The notes: generated from the letters alone by a model not told the origin. A stretch of 60,000 bases of DNA from Bolinopsis microptera (GCF_026151205.1 NC_087082.1:7511908-7571907); one strand, 5' to 3'. Numbered from the stretch's first letter, positions 42,349 through 54,356 are shown. Program-made: numbers and translations.

Positions 42349-42602
42349 CCAATTGGTGGCTCCTGCAGAATCCAATTGGTGGCTCCTGCAGAATCCAATT
42401 GGTGGCTCCTGCAGAATCCAATTGGTGGCTCCTGCAGAAGCCAATTGGTGGCTCCTGCAGAAACCAATTGGTGGCTCCTGCAGAAGCCAATTGGTGGCTC
42501 CTGCAGAAGACAATTGGTGGCTCCTGCAGAAGCCAATTGGTGGCTCCTGCAGAAGACAATTGGTGGCTCCTGCAGAAGCCAATTGGTGGCTCCTGCAGAA
42601 GA
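42349..42602. repeat. 23-bp minisatellite, 11 copies, open in all six frames
   Basis: Unit core CAATTGGTGGCTCCTGCAG. Four variable bases separate units; in the second half AAGC and AAGA variants alternate, so a 46-bp double unit is emerging. Since 23 is not a multiple of 3, each frame cycles through three registers, and none of the six contains a stop across the array. A diverged single unit lies at about 42764-42785. Protein products are not supported. Confidence 0.95.
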
Positions 42603-42885
42603 TCAGTCCTACATCTTCAGTTCAATTTAATGGTTCACAAGTGATTCCCGGTCCAAGTAATCTTGAAGCTCATCTGACGAGGGCTATCCAGCTACTGGCT
42701 CGGAAGTGAGTGCTGCGTTAAGTGAGTGAAGGTATCACATATCTACAAGGTTTAACTAAGTATAATTGGCGACTCCTGCAACGAACATTTGCATGTTCAA
42801 TCGGGCTATTCGTAAAGAGTAGATAAAACTGGGAGATTGACATCTTTGAATCATCCTGAAAAGTGTAACCGGTTATTTAAGATAA

Positions 42886-45140
42886 AGGAGGAGAAGGAAG
42901 ATAAGGAGGATAATAAAGAAGATAAGGAGGAAGATAAGGAGCAGGAGGAGGATAAGGAGCAGGAGGAATATAATGAGGAGGAAGAGGAGAAGGAGGAAGA
43001 AGGATCAGGAGAAGGAAAATAAGGAGGAAGAGGAGGAGAAAGAGAAGCATGAGGAAGAGAAGGGGTAGGATAAGGAAGAGGAGAAGGATGAGGAGAAGAA
43101 AGAGGATGAGAAGAAGGAAGATAAGGAGGATGAGAAGGAGGAAGATAAAGAGGAGAAAGAGGAGGAAAATAAGGAGGAAAAGGAAGATCAGAAAGAGGAC
43201 GGAGAGGAGAAGGAGGAAGAAAGGGAGGAGGATGAAGAAGGAAGAAGAGAAGGATGATGAGGAGACGGACAAGGAGGAAGAGAAGGAGAAGAAGGAGGAG
43301 GAGCAGGAGAAGGAAGATAAGGAGGAGAAAGAGAAGGATGATGAGAAGGGGGAGGATAAGGAAGAGGAAGAGGAGGATAAGGAGAATGAAGATAAGGAGG
43401 AGGAATAGAAGAAGAAGAAGGAATAGAAGGAGGAGGATGAGGAAGATAAGGAAAAGAAAGAGGAGGATGAGGAGAAGAAAGAGGAGGAAAAGAAGGAAGA
43501 TAGGAGGATGAGAAGGAGGAAGATGAGGATGAGAAGGAGGAAGATAAGGAGGAGGAAGAGGAGAAGGATGAGTATGAGGATGATGATGAGAAGGAGGATG
43601 AAAAGAAGGAAGATAATGAGGATGAGAAGGAGGAAGAAAAGGAGCAGGAAGAGGAGGAGGAAGATAAGGAGGACGATAAGGAAGAGGAGGGTGAAGAAGG
43701 AGGACGGAGAGAAGGAGGAGGATGAGGAAGATAAAGAGGAAGAGGAGAAGGATGATGAGGAGACGGAGGAAGAAGATGAGAATAAAGAGGATAAGGAGTA
43801 GGAATATTAGGAGGAGAAAGAGAAGGAGAAGAGAAGCATGAGGGAGAGAAGGATGATGAGGAGAAGGGAGAGGATAAGGAAGAGGAGAAGGATGAGGAGA
43901 AGAAAGAGGAGAAGAAGAAGGAAGATAAAGAGGATGAGAAGGAGGAGAAAGAGGAAAAGGAGGATTGGGAAGATAAGGAGGAGAAGAAAAAGGAGGGTGA
44001 AGAAGGACGAAGAGGAGAAGGAGGAAGAGAAGGAGGAGGATGGAGAAGGAAGAAGAGAAGGATGATGAGGAGACGGACAAGGAGGAAGAGAAGGAGAAGA
44101 AGGAGGAGGAGCAGGAGAAGGAAGATAAGGATGATGAGAAGGGGGAGGATAAGGAAGAGTAGGAGTAGGAGGATGATGAGAAGAATAAAGAGGAGGAAGA
44201 GAAGGAGGATGAAGGAGGAAGAGAAGGAGAAGGAAGAGAAGGGGGAGGATAAGGAAGAGGAGAAGGATGAGTATGAGGAGAAGAAAGAGGAGGAAAAGAA
44301 GGAAGATAAGGAGGATGAGAAGGAGGAAGATGAGGATGAGAAGGAGGAAGATAAGGAGGAGGAAGAGGAGAAGGATGAGTATGAGGATGATGATGAGAAG
44401 GAGGATGAAAAGAAGGAAGATAATGAGGATGAGAAGGAGGAAGAAAAGGAGCAGGAAGAGGAGGAGGAAGATAAGGAGGACGATAAGGAAGAGGAGGTGA
44501 AGAAGGAGGAAGGAGAGAAGAGGAGGATGAGGAAGATAAGAAGGAGGAAGAGGAGAAGGATGATGAGGAGACGGAGGAAGAAGATGAGAAGATGGAGGAT
44601 AAGGAGGAGGAAGATTAGGAGGAGAAAGAGAAGGAGAAGAGAAGCATGAGGAAGAGAAGGATGATGAGGAGAAGGGGGGATAAGGAAGAGGAGAAGGATG
44701 AGGAGAAGAAAGAGGAGGAGAAGAAGGAAGATAAGGAGGATGAGAAGGAGGAGAAAGAGGAAAAGGAGGATGGGAAGATAAGGAGGAGAAGAAAAAGGAG
44801 GGTGAAGAAGGAGGAAGAGGAGGAGGATGAGGAAGATTAGAAGGAAGAGAAGGAGGATGAGGAAGATAAGGAGAAGAAAGAGGAGGATGAAGAAGGAGGA
44901 CGAAGAAGGAGGAGGATGAGGAAGATAAGAAGGAGGAGGAAGAGAATGAGGAGGATGAGGAAGATAGGAAGGAAAAGAAAGAGAAGGAGGAGGATGAAGA
45001 AGGAGAAGGATGATGAGGAGACGAAGAAGGAGGAAGAGAAGAAGGTAGAGCAGGAGAAGGAAGATGAGGAGAAGGGGGAGGCCGAAGGATGAGGAAGAGG
45101 GGGAGGATGAGGAAGAGGAGGATTGATAGGAAAGGTAACG
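42886..45140. repeat. Polypurine (GAGGA/GAAGA) satellite, 2.2 kb, with ~0.8-kb higher-order units
   Basis: The plus strand is almost only A and G, broken mainly by T in GATAAGG and GATGAGG and by rare C. Larger blocks repeat: the landmark GCATGAGG(A/G)AGAGAAGG occurs near 43047, 43837 and 44645, GGAGACGGACAAGG at 43261 and 44069, and GATGAGTATGAGGATGATGA at 43567 and 44374. This gives a period of about 790-808 bp. The Glu/Lys/Arg-rich reading frames are repeatedly interrupted and switch frame, so it is not a gene. Mirror-type purine tracts can form triplex DNA. Confidence 0.95.
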
Positions 45141-45249
45141 ATCAAGAGGATAATAAGGGGACGAAGGAACTAGGAAGGAAGACCGATGAGTTGAAAAAGG
45201 AAGAAAAGAGAGGAACGGGGAAGAAGGCCGAGGAGGAGCAGAAGAACAA

Positions 45250-46440
45250 CTGGGGAGGGTCAGGGTGATGAGGAAAATAAAATGTGTATTACAGAATAAT
45301 CAAATATCAATTTTCACAACAATTTAATTTATATATTTTGTATATGGATTCGTTTATTCATAATGAACATTTACTGACACGTTAAATAGATATCAGAAGG
45401 TCATGCTCGGTCATGAAAAGATAGTCACAAAAATGGCAACAGTGCAAACCGAGGGTACATGCATGTACTGTGTACGCAATTTAAGCGGAGAAGGTTAATT
45501 AAAGATGCACATGCTAACGTATATGTATTGCTATAACATATTACATGTGTATATAGCGTGCACTGCAAAAGTAAACCAAAGCGGCCGCGGGACTCCCTAC
45601 ATTTGTGCGAGAATATAATATAAGAGCTCACGTACGCTGGATGGCCACTGAGAAATGATACACCGTCTCGAGGTCAAGTCTAGCAGGCATAACTCTAATC
45701 GCCAGTCAAGCTGACAGTCAAATAAAACCAGTGAAACAGGAAAGAGAAAAGATGATATGCTGTACAACGTTATGACTTATGATATGCTGTACAACGTTAT
45801 GAAAGGACCGCGCTGTATATAATATAGCTGACAGCCAAACGAAGACATCGAGATGATGTGGTAAGAGAGCGCCATATAAGGAATAATTGCAGCCGCGTGA
45901 CAGTAGCGCGCATCACGTGACGCAGCAGCATATCCTATAATGAGGCCGGGCGGCGTCACGTGCGACTGCGTAACAGTCACGTGCGCTACAACTCACGTGC
46001 AGGTATTAGAGAAACTGTGAATGTATCATGTAGCTATACGGAGTTAACGGATATAGTGACTGGTTTTAAAATCATTGCTTGTTACTTGGCCGACTGTTAT
46101 TTAGCTGAATGCAGTAAGCTTGGCCTTAGTGAGCAGTAAGCTTGAGGACAACAAGACGTTGTGTCGCAAGAGAAGATGATTCGAGAACAATACAGAATCT
46201 AGAATTCCTGGAATATTGAGGAGTAAACCAATTATCTCATTACCAGGCCAGTTGCGTGTAACTTTTACAGAGTTATGTTGCATATTGCATTACCTGTGTG
46301 TGCCTGAATTATAGCAGAGGATATAAGTTCGCTGGTCAGTGGTCTCGTACAGTGACTACAAACTAATATTATTGATTAAATCATGAACAGATGACTTAGC
46401 CTTAAGCTAAATAAAAGTATGACCTTATCTTATATTGTAG
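45250..46440. other. Intergenic stretch with E-box cluster
   Basis: A 22-bp tandem duplication (GATATGCTGTACAACGTTAT) is at about 45752-45802. Four CACGTG sites follow at 45914-45999. Nothing else recognised. Confidence 0.5.
45914..45999. promoter_or_regulatory. Four CACGTG E-boxes in 86 bp
   Basis: CACGTG at 45914-45919, 45957-45962, 45978-45983 and 45994-45999, within locally GC-rich sequence. This is the canonical site for bHLH-ZIP factors (Myc/MITF/TFEB-type). No gene start was found next to it, so it is a candidate enhancer only. Confidence 0.35.
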
Positions 46441-48390
46441 TGTCATATGAGGACATTCTATGGCTAATATCAAGGGGGCGTACGCCAAAACTGTCCAACC
46501 CAAATGACCTCATAAGTTCAGTAACCATCTAGCGCACCGTTTCCACACAAAAAATGTTTTTGAGGATTCCCATTTTTGTAATCGAGCATTTCCTGGTTAA
46601 AGTGCATTTTTCGGAAAAGCACAATTTGTTTTGTTGAGAGGCTATAAGTCAATCATTTCTTGTGATATCGAGCTGAAATTTTGCACGAAGTCTATTCATA
46701 TCTTGTTCAAGATGTGTGCAAAATCTTGATATTTTATCCGAAAACGCTGCGTTTTTATGAATTTTTAAAAGTCAAAAAATGGTAATTTTACTTTTCAGGC
46801 TTGTTTTGACCAAAAAGTCCGCCAAGGAACATCGGCTTGTTTTGACGAAAAATCCGTTAAGGAACATCGGATTGTTTTGATGCTTGACATGAAATTGTTC
46901 TCTGAATTCTGGCGCAGTTTTTGATGCCCTCAAAAATGTGTTTATTCAACTGGAAAGTTGATCTTTTGGACCTCAAAGTCAAACAAAAAATTAACAAATT
47001 TTTTGTTAATGGAAACTAAAATCTTTTTAACTGATATCCTCTTTTTCTACGATTGCTAAGAAGCCAACTCGTTATTCAAATCCGAACGTAACTAGTATCC
47101 TCCATTTTCCAATAGCATCATCTGACAAACATCTTGAAACATGAGAGCAATGTGGCAGTGTAAATTACAATCAAACAGGCACTGAAATAAGCCAATTTTA
47201 TCGTGAGATGATATATGGATATGTTGGTAAGATAAGTAGAGAACTGATCACATTCACAAGGTATCACGATAAAATTAACAGATAACAGATCGCAAATAAG
47301 TAAGCAAGGGAAGGGGTTCGGAAATGCTTAGAATAATTTCTACGAAAAGCTAAGTGTAAAAGTAATTGTACGGCTTTGCATGCACCCCCCCCTCCATGAC
47401 TGTCCCGCCTACCGATGAGATGATGGGTCGAGAAGTGTCTGACAAAAAAGTGACCACTTCAGGAAATAAGAGAAATGTTGGAAAGAAAGGGGACACGTAA
47501 CTGTTTAAAATAATCTACCTCATAATATTTCCGGTTGATATAATAAGGCTGTGATAAGGGGGCATACCAGATATTAGATACCCTGTTTATGATCTAATTA
47601 CCCTTATAGTGATTCGTTAGAATTCTGTTACTTGGTAACGAGGGAGAAGAAAACTCCATTAATAAGCTGATATATAATTAAATTGTGATATCTCGTTATA
47701 CAGCGATAAGTAGTGACTTTTGTCTTTAAGGAATGTAACTACCAAAACGGTGGTTTCCTGGTTAGTTAGATGTTAGACATTAGAGGAGATTATATGGACA
47801 CATTCGAGTTTGAGGATATTGGTAAACAAAAATAATAGCATTTTCGACGATAGTGGCTTAATTTTGGCATCTATTAACATAGCACGTTCAGAAGTTCTGA
47901 ACATTAGCCACGTGACCCATACTCTCATATGCACTGCTTAAAAATAAAAGGTGTTGTTGTTAGGCACTATAATGTCTAAAATATCACATTTTTGTGACTT
48001 AGTTAACTGTAGCTGCCCAATTAACATTCCTTGGTCTGAAATATAGTAGATTAGGTCAATCTTACAGTTATGATACAACATTAGTTAAAGGGTACGGCCT
48101 ACGTAACGGGCCCAACGGTCATAACATATACAGCAATATTTGGATAACTGTGTCACACTCATAATACGATACCTCTTTTAGCTACTGTGAGGTGTCCTCA
48201 AAACCCTTTTAAGTTTAACCCATTATATGATGGTTTTTCTATCGATTGCAGCCGGAGTGTGCAATCAATCTTTTAGAGTGTGCAATCAATCTTTTCGCTT
48301 GTGAGTTGATATCAGTTGTCTCTTATCAGTAAATAGGTAATTGCACTGCCTTTTACTGTGCAGCTTTGCTATACACGAAGTATACACAAT
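46441..48390. other. Intergenic stretch with small tandem repeat
   Basis: About 2.5 copies of a 34-bp repeat (GGCTTGTTTTGAC with AAGGAACATC) at 46798-46880. No gene recognised. Confidence 0.5.
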
Positions 48391-49233
48391 ATGGAATTTT
48401 CGGTCAGTACACTTCACGAACTGGAGAAACAGATTGAGGACTTATCAGACTCGGTTTTAGCGAATCTTAATTGCAGGAAACTAGAGGACCTCACTCATGA
48501 CTTGTTCAAGCCAAAAGGCGTTACAAAGGATGTAATAACCGAAATAGTTTTGAAGATGGGGTCTATGATATGTAAATCGAGAAATGTTTTGAGATCAGCA
48601 GCAGAGACGCTTGACCAACAGAAATCAGAACAGATAAAAACTCAGAACGAGCTCATCCAATGCAAATCTGGTAAACTAGCTTCAGTGAAGGAGACAGTGA
48701 AAACAGAAATGAAACTGTTTACAGATGTTGTGAAGAATAACAGCGTAGCTTCTGATATCTCTCCAGCTAAAATCAAAATGGCTGTGAAATCGGCGATTAC
48801 AGAAGATGATCGGTCGAAAAACTTTATCATCTTCGGGGCCCCAGAACAGCTCGAATGTGAAGAGCAAGAAATGAACGAACGGGATCTCGTGGGTGATATT
48901 TGGGGTTTTATGAAGTTCATTGGAAGGCCGACTATAACAAACATTGAGAGAGTGGGAGTAAAGAAGTCTGACAGCCCTCGATCACGGCCGATAAAAGTTA
49001 CTTTGCGAGATCCTGAAATTGTACGTGAATTTCTGAGCAGAGCAAAAGTCTTGAAATCGGTTGATGTGGCAGACTACAATTTCAACTACAACAAACTCTA
49101 CTTATCTCCAGACAGGTCGCAGGATGAGCGAATCTCTCGCCAAAAGCTCGTACAGGAAATGAAAGAGGGAATCAAGAAGGACCCGAGCAAGAAATATTAC
49201 ATAAAAAACAATAAAGTTTGTGTCGCTGAGTGA
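48391..49233 (+). CDS. LINE ORF1-type RNA-binding protein (intact, 280 residues)
   Basis: From the ATG at 48391. The first half is charged and helical with a likely coiled coil (about residues 75-115, with AETLDQQKSEQIKTQNELIQ). An RRM-like segment starts at KNFIIFGAPEQ and runs through IERVGVKKSD and RPIKVTLRD. A C-terminal segment follows with KLYLSPDRSQDERISRQKLV and DPSKKYYIKNNKV. This order (coiled coil, RRM, C-terminal domain) is that of L1/CR1-like ORF1 nucleic-acid chaperones. There is no stop or frameshift within it. No ORF2 follows; sequence passes straight to a LINE-type 3' UTR. It could be a domesticated ORF1, but the simple explanation is a young half-LINE copy. Confidence 0.75.
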   Translation: MEFSVSTLHELEKQIEDLSDSVLANLNCRKLEDLTHDLFKPKGVTKDVITEIVLKMGSMICKSRNVLRSAAETLDQQKSEQIKTQNELIQCKSGKLASVKETVKTEMKLFTDVVKNNSVASDISPAKIKMAVKSAITEDDRSKNFIIFGAPEQLECEEQEMNERDLVGDIWGFMKFIGRPTITNIERVGVKKSDSPRSRPIKVTLRDPEIVREFLSRAKVLKSVDVADYNFNYNKLYLSPDRSQDERISRQKLVQEMKEGIKKDPSKKYYIKNNKVCVAE

Positions 49234-49690
49234 CTAATTATTTGAGAAAGTCAAGCATTTGTGTATGTGTGTGATGTTAATTTCATGGAGTTAAAACTTT
49301 TTGTATAACTGAGAACAGAGGTTAGAGGAACTACTGATAAGAGTATGATTAGACTGTGTTGCGTTATCAGTTGACTTTTTGCATCACTCTTCTAGATTAT
49401 ACGTAATAGGGTAACTTAGTTATAGAATAGGATTTTAGTTGTTGCAAGCATTGCACTAAGGTTTTAAGTTAGGTAAGTAGGCCACGAACTGTTGAGCAAA
49501 CTGGGCTGGAAGCCCAAGCAATATGCAGTTCTGGTCTTGAGGCTATTTTACAATGTTTTATAACCATGTGCTTGCAACTAGATCTTGAATGTCGCGTGCC
49601 CCACGGGGTTTTGATTTATTCATACAATTTATTATATATTGGTTCCAAAGCCCTTATGGGTACCAGCAAAAACTGGTTTTCAAACAAACA
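49234..49690 (+). mobile_element. LINE 3' UTR joined directly to ORF1
   Basis: Contains GCCCCACGGGGTTTTGATTT-like sequence and AT-rich spacer, and ends with AACAAACAAAACA near 49689. This is a typical LINE 3' tail. Endonuclease and reverse transcriptase are absent between it and ORF1. Confidence 0.55.
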
Positions 49691-50066
49691 AAACATATGC
49701 TGTTTTGAATGGTTGCCTAATGCCTAATACATGACACAGTTACACTTACACTTGGTTATTGTGAGACGAGGTTTAAATTCTGTCACAGAAAAACAGAGTT
49801 AAACAGGAAAAAACAAAGTGACAAAATTAACCTATTTTAAGTTTAACTGTATTTAAACATAGCATGTTTGATGTTTGATGTTGCAATGTTTCAATTGTTA
49901 CACTGTAAACATATTACAGTGCTCATGCTGGCAAGCACGACCGTTGCCATTATATATACTTACTATTGACGGATGTTACTCGTCTAAAATACTCCGAATA
50001 GTAGCCTGTAGCAGTGTAGCACGCGCGGATGATGATTGATCACTGCACTATATACTTGACTGTCAC

Positions 50067-50312
50067 TTGTAGCGCGATGCACTACTGGGTCGCGAGCGCA
50101 TCAAATAATGCTTCTCGCAACCTTCGGTAGATCGGCGAGATCAGAGATGCACTTGTCATACATTGTATGACCCACCGCGCACGAAGTGCGCGGCTCCCCT
50201 CGTATCGTCAGGACGATAAAGGTGTAGTGAAACGACCGTGGGGGTCGCAACGTGATACAAAAATGCACCACTGTGCCTCACCGAGCTGCGAAGGATTGAC
50301 ATCGTGAATCAA
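50067..50312 (-). repeat. Repeat module A, interrupted by a ~120-bp insertion
   Basis: Runs on the minus strand from TTGATTCACGATGTCAATCC (50312) to the TGCATCGCGCTACAA end at 50067. Between CGCCGATCT and GCACAGTGGTGCA about 120 bases are inserted that include TTGTCATACATTGTATGACC; the same insert sequence occurs independently at 50868-50960. Confidence 0.7.
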
Positions 50313-52504
50313 GACTGTCACGTGACTTTTTAAACCTGTTCTCTAGCTAGGGCCCTGAACGACTATTTGAAACCCTTAGTATACCTTGCTCTAACCAGAG
50401 CCCTCTTGCTTGCAGTAGCGCGCGAAACAAGCGCACGAAACAAGCGCGTCACGCAGTACGCGTATACACATGGCTATGTGAACTTAGTACCCTCTAATCT
50501 GATCCCAACCTTACCCCAACCCTTAACAAAAACATACGCTAATACTCTAACCCTAACAAGAAATTAGACTAATTCAACTTTCTTATACTATACGGTCGTT
50601 GGTCATACTCATATTAAGAAATTTTACTTACTGCATGGGCGGCGCTCAGCGCCTCAGCTTGTCATTCCGCCGAATCTCTATATGTTTACGTTTATGAACA
50701 TGATAGCCTGAGGTCCCCAGGTAAGGGGTTTGCTCTAACCAGAGCACAGAGCCCTCTCGCTTGCAGTCTAGTAGCGCGCGACCGCCAAAGGCACGGGAGT
50801 ATATTCTACTTCGTGTAAAACAAGCGCGTCACGCAGTACACGTAGACACACGGCTATGCGAAGCCTTGTCATACGTTGTATGACCCGCTGCGGCTCCCCC
50901 TGTATCGTAGAAACTCTACTACCACTATAGTGAAACAACCGCGCGTGGGGGTCACACCTTGGAGGACTTCGCCGCTTCGACGCGCCGCGCAAACTAGCAT
51001 TCTTGCTTCGCATCGTCGATCGTTGCTTTTGCTTCGCATCGTCGATCGTTTGACACCGTCAATCAAGTCACGACATAATACAAGTGAAGCCTGGGGTCCC
51101 CGGGTAAGCAAGATTTTACTTAATATATAACCATGTGCTTTTTTATTTTTTATTTTGTTTATTTATTTTGTTTATTTGTCATTTTATTTGTGATTTGCGT
51201 CACTGCGGGCACGCGCTACTGTAAGCGTTAGGGCTATGGTTAGAGCAATCACGTGATCACTGGATACATGGTTTTTCGCCAATATCATATCCTACCAATG
51301 GAGCATTTTAGTTTTACCCTATGTCAATGTTTGCTCTAAACAGAGCCCTCTCTGCTCTCGCTTGCAGTAGCGCGCGACCGCCAAAGGCGGCAAAGGTGAA
51401 AGGAGGATATTCTACTTGTGAAACAAGCGCGTCACGCAGTACGCGTGGCTATGTCAATGTCAATGTCATTGGGGCACATGATTCGGAATCAGCGTTTGAA
51501 AAATAAAAATACACAAATCTAAGTTAGTTTTCAATTGTCAACTGTCGCGGATGCCCGATGCAGCTTTATTTTAGAAACGTTACAGTGTTACACATTATTA
51601 GCCTTCACCTAACCATGTACTTTCGCGCCACTGCGGGCGCGCTTGTTTCACAAGCAAAGCTGCATGGAGACGGGCGCGCGCAACTGAAAGCGCAAGGCCG
51701 GCTCTGATCCTCTGGATAGATTTAACATTAGCCCGTTGATTGACGATGTCAACCCGTCCAGACCGTTGCTTTGCGAATTAACAGAGCAACGATCTCGTCA
51801 GTAAAATTGACCTCGAAGTAAAATGATAGTTTGCGCGGTGCGTCGAAGCGGCGAAGTCCTCCAAAATATAGCCCGACAAAGTCAAAAATGTCAATTGACG
51901 ATGTCGACTTGATACATGTTACGTATCGGTGGCGCGCGCTTCGCGCGCGAAAAGTGGCATGCAACGTATGTCAAATATCAACCCTTCCAGATCGTTGCTT
52001 TGCGCTGCGAATTAACATGAAAGCAACAATCTTGTTAATGCGAAGTTTCACCTAACCATGTGCTTTCGCGCCACTGCGGGCGCGCTTGTTTCACAAGTCA
52101 AGAGGCCGTGAGGCGGGCGCGCGCTACTGCAAGCGCAAGGGCTCTGGATAGAGCAAATGTGAAGTCAGAAGTAAGAATGATAGTTTGCGCGGCGCGTCGA
52201 AGCGGCGAAGTCCTCCAATCAAAAGTGCTACGGAATATTATTATAGGGTGCACCGGGTTAGTTCCTTAATGCTAAACAACGGACAACAGCCGGTTAGTCC
52301 ATACTAAAAATTGACAATATACTCACTATATTATAATACCCCCATGCTATTATACCTCCTTTACTGTTTTTCCTGTCATTAAGCCTCATTGACCATTGTT
52401 AATGATCTGACCCGTCGCGCACTACTTCGTAGCACTTGCCATCGGGCCATTTCGAGAAGAAAGCGGAGCGCGCTACTTCGAAGAAATTTAGACGAGTAAC
52501 ATCC
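50313..52504. repeat. Nest of GC-rich repeat modules
   Basis: Module E (GCTCTAACCAGAGCCCTCTC with TTGCAGTAGCGCGCG and AAGCGCGTCACGCAGTAC) occurs at about 50390-50478, 50732-50857 and 51331-51455, and inverted at 51190-51250, 51624-51725 and 52050-52160. Module D (TTGGAGGACTTCGCCGCTTC) is at 50958-51030 and inverted at 51825-51865 and 52180-52220. Module B is at 50634-50724 (minus). CpG-rich and unlike the AT-rich surroundings; no gene. Confidence 0.75.
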
Positions 52505-52695
52505 GTCAACATTCCGCCAACCTCTATTTGTTAATCGTTATATGTTTATGAACATGATAGCCTGAGGTCACCAGGTAATTATTGTATTATTGTATGTTTA
52601 CAACCTACCAGGACGCGCGCCGAGTTGGACTCGTTGACAGTCCTATATAATAATAATTATATGGAACAGATGTTTTACGAGTATCATCCGTTAAT
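52505..52695. repeat. Repeat modules B and C side by side
   Basis: Module B (minus, 52505-52577) is followed after about 14 bases by module C (plus, 52591-52695). Confidence 0.7.
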
Positions 52696-52802
52696 TATAT
52701 TATTGTACAAATTTCGGTAAAACCCAACATCGCCATATTCAAGTTTAGACGCCTTTTTTAAAGCGTTTAGACGCTGATATGACAGAATCGACTGCAACAA
52801 AA

Positions 52803-52920
52803 GTTGTAGCGCGATGCACTACTGGGCCGTGCCGCGCATATTATCGCAACCGTAGATCGGCGAGATGCACCATTGGGCCTCGCCGAGCTAGTATAGGAAG
52901 GATTGACATCGTGAATCAAC
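52803..52920 (-). repeat. Repeat module A, full copy
   Basis: Minus-strand copy from the TTGATTCACGATGTCAATCC end (52920) to TGCATCGCGCTACAA at 52803, close in length to 28827-28955. Confidence 0.7.
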
Positions 52921-53020
52921 AACAAAAGTTTCGAGTTTCAGGAGTATTGGGAAATATAATGGGTTTTATGGAACCCCTGTTTTACGACAGATTGTCGTGA
53001 AGTATATCTATTTATAGATA

Positions 53021-53250
53021 CAGGGGGAGCTGAAACCAGGTTTTCGATCAAACATTGCCATTTGTAGTCAATGGTCGCCAACAGTTGCTTTCGTCCAATG
53101 AAATCGCTGCATTATGAAAGCCAAGCTTCGCATACGAATATATGTAAGTCAATTATGCATAATGGCAGGCAAAATGCAGCGAAAGCAACTGTTGGCGACG
53201 TTTGACTACAAATGGCAGCGTTTGATCGAAAACCTGGTTCAGCCCCCCTG
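53021..53250. mobile_element. 230-bp MITE with ~75-bp inverted repeats, CAGGGGG ends
   Basis: Left arm CAGGGGGAGCTGAAACCAGG onward is mirrored by the right arm ending CCTGGTTCAGCCCCCCTG. The arms match for about 75 bp with few changes, down to CAACAGTTGCTTTCG. No convincing target duplication was found. It lies beside repeat modules A and C. Confidence 0.8.
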
Positions 53251-53310
53251 TGTTATATATTTTGTATGTATAGACCCTTTGGCAGTCAATAATAAGTTAT
53301 ATTTAAGTGT

Positions 53311-53389
53311 CCGTAGATACTCGTATAATATTTGTACCGTCGACGAGTCCAACTCGGCGCGCGTCCTGGTAGGTTGTAAACCTACAACG
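53311..53389 (-). repeat. Repeat module C
   Basis: Reverse-complement copy with GAGTCCAACTCGGCGCGCGT and AGGTTGTAAACCTAC. Confidence 0.75.
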
Positions 53390-54356
53390 TAGATCCAAAG
53401 GCTACAGGATACAGCCATCTCGAACCACAGGTCTTGAAGATAATCGTTTAGACTTCAATTTACATTATATAACAAAATTATTAAAGGCGCAATCACCACT
53501 TGACGACTTCATCAAGTTAACCGGTTTTGTAACTTGGTTTTTGACAAAGTTACAACTTTTGAATGTTAAAATCGATTTTACACCATTAAGATGCAATTTA
53601 ATTCAAAATTTGAGATCATACTGAAGTTAGATAATTGTTTAAGCATTCTGAAAATCTATTGGAAAGATTTCTTATTTTGTTCCTTCATTGTTCATAAAAA
53701 TATTCGCTATTGAAGTTAAGAATAATCTTATAAAAACACCCATTTTGTGATTAGCTCAGTTCTGCTTCCTATGGGTCTATTGTGCATTAGGCTAGATTAA
53801 AAGATATGTGGGGACATGCCCAAATCGATGGAAAATTGCTAAAATAGCTGAAAATTGCTATTATCATGATTTTTATCAACTTTGGAGGAACGTTATGATG
53901 CAAGTTCTTCTTGGAATCTCTTAAAACTTTTCATGCTTATCAAACTATATTTAAAATACCAACGTGCAAAAATGTATGGTGATTCAATAATAGCTGCGCA
54001 CGCAACGCCCGCTCAAAGTTTGCACGTACAAAAGGTGAGAATTTTGCTCATTCGTGAGAGTATAAAGTGGCATATTCAGTTAGTAATCGACATATAGGCT
54101 TACCTTAACACAAGGACAATTTCGAAATCGTTGAAATAAACCTCCTTATTAATGACGCTATCAGTTTATATTTCGACTTAGTAAAGTACCCTGACATTAA
54201 TCAAAAAGAGATGAAATTTGACCAAAAGCCATAATTGGGTAGAGTGGACCAGTGTCTGTCTTTCCCAAACAAAAGGACATTATACTAATTTGAATGACCT
54301 TCTACAAATGCAAAATGATACCGAGAATGAAATCGGTCGCTCGCTTTTCCCAATAC
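53390..54356. other. Intergenic AT-rich stretch
   Basis: Nothing recognised; one patternless 71-codon frame at 53882. Confidence 0.5.

Noticed and set aside
42837-45145. Glu/Lys/Arg-rich proteins on the plus strand and Ser/Leu/Pro-rich proteins on the minus strand
   Set aside because: All frames are products of the polypurine satellite and are repeatedly interrupted.
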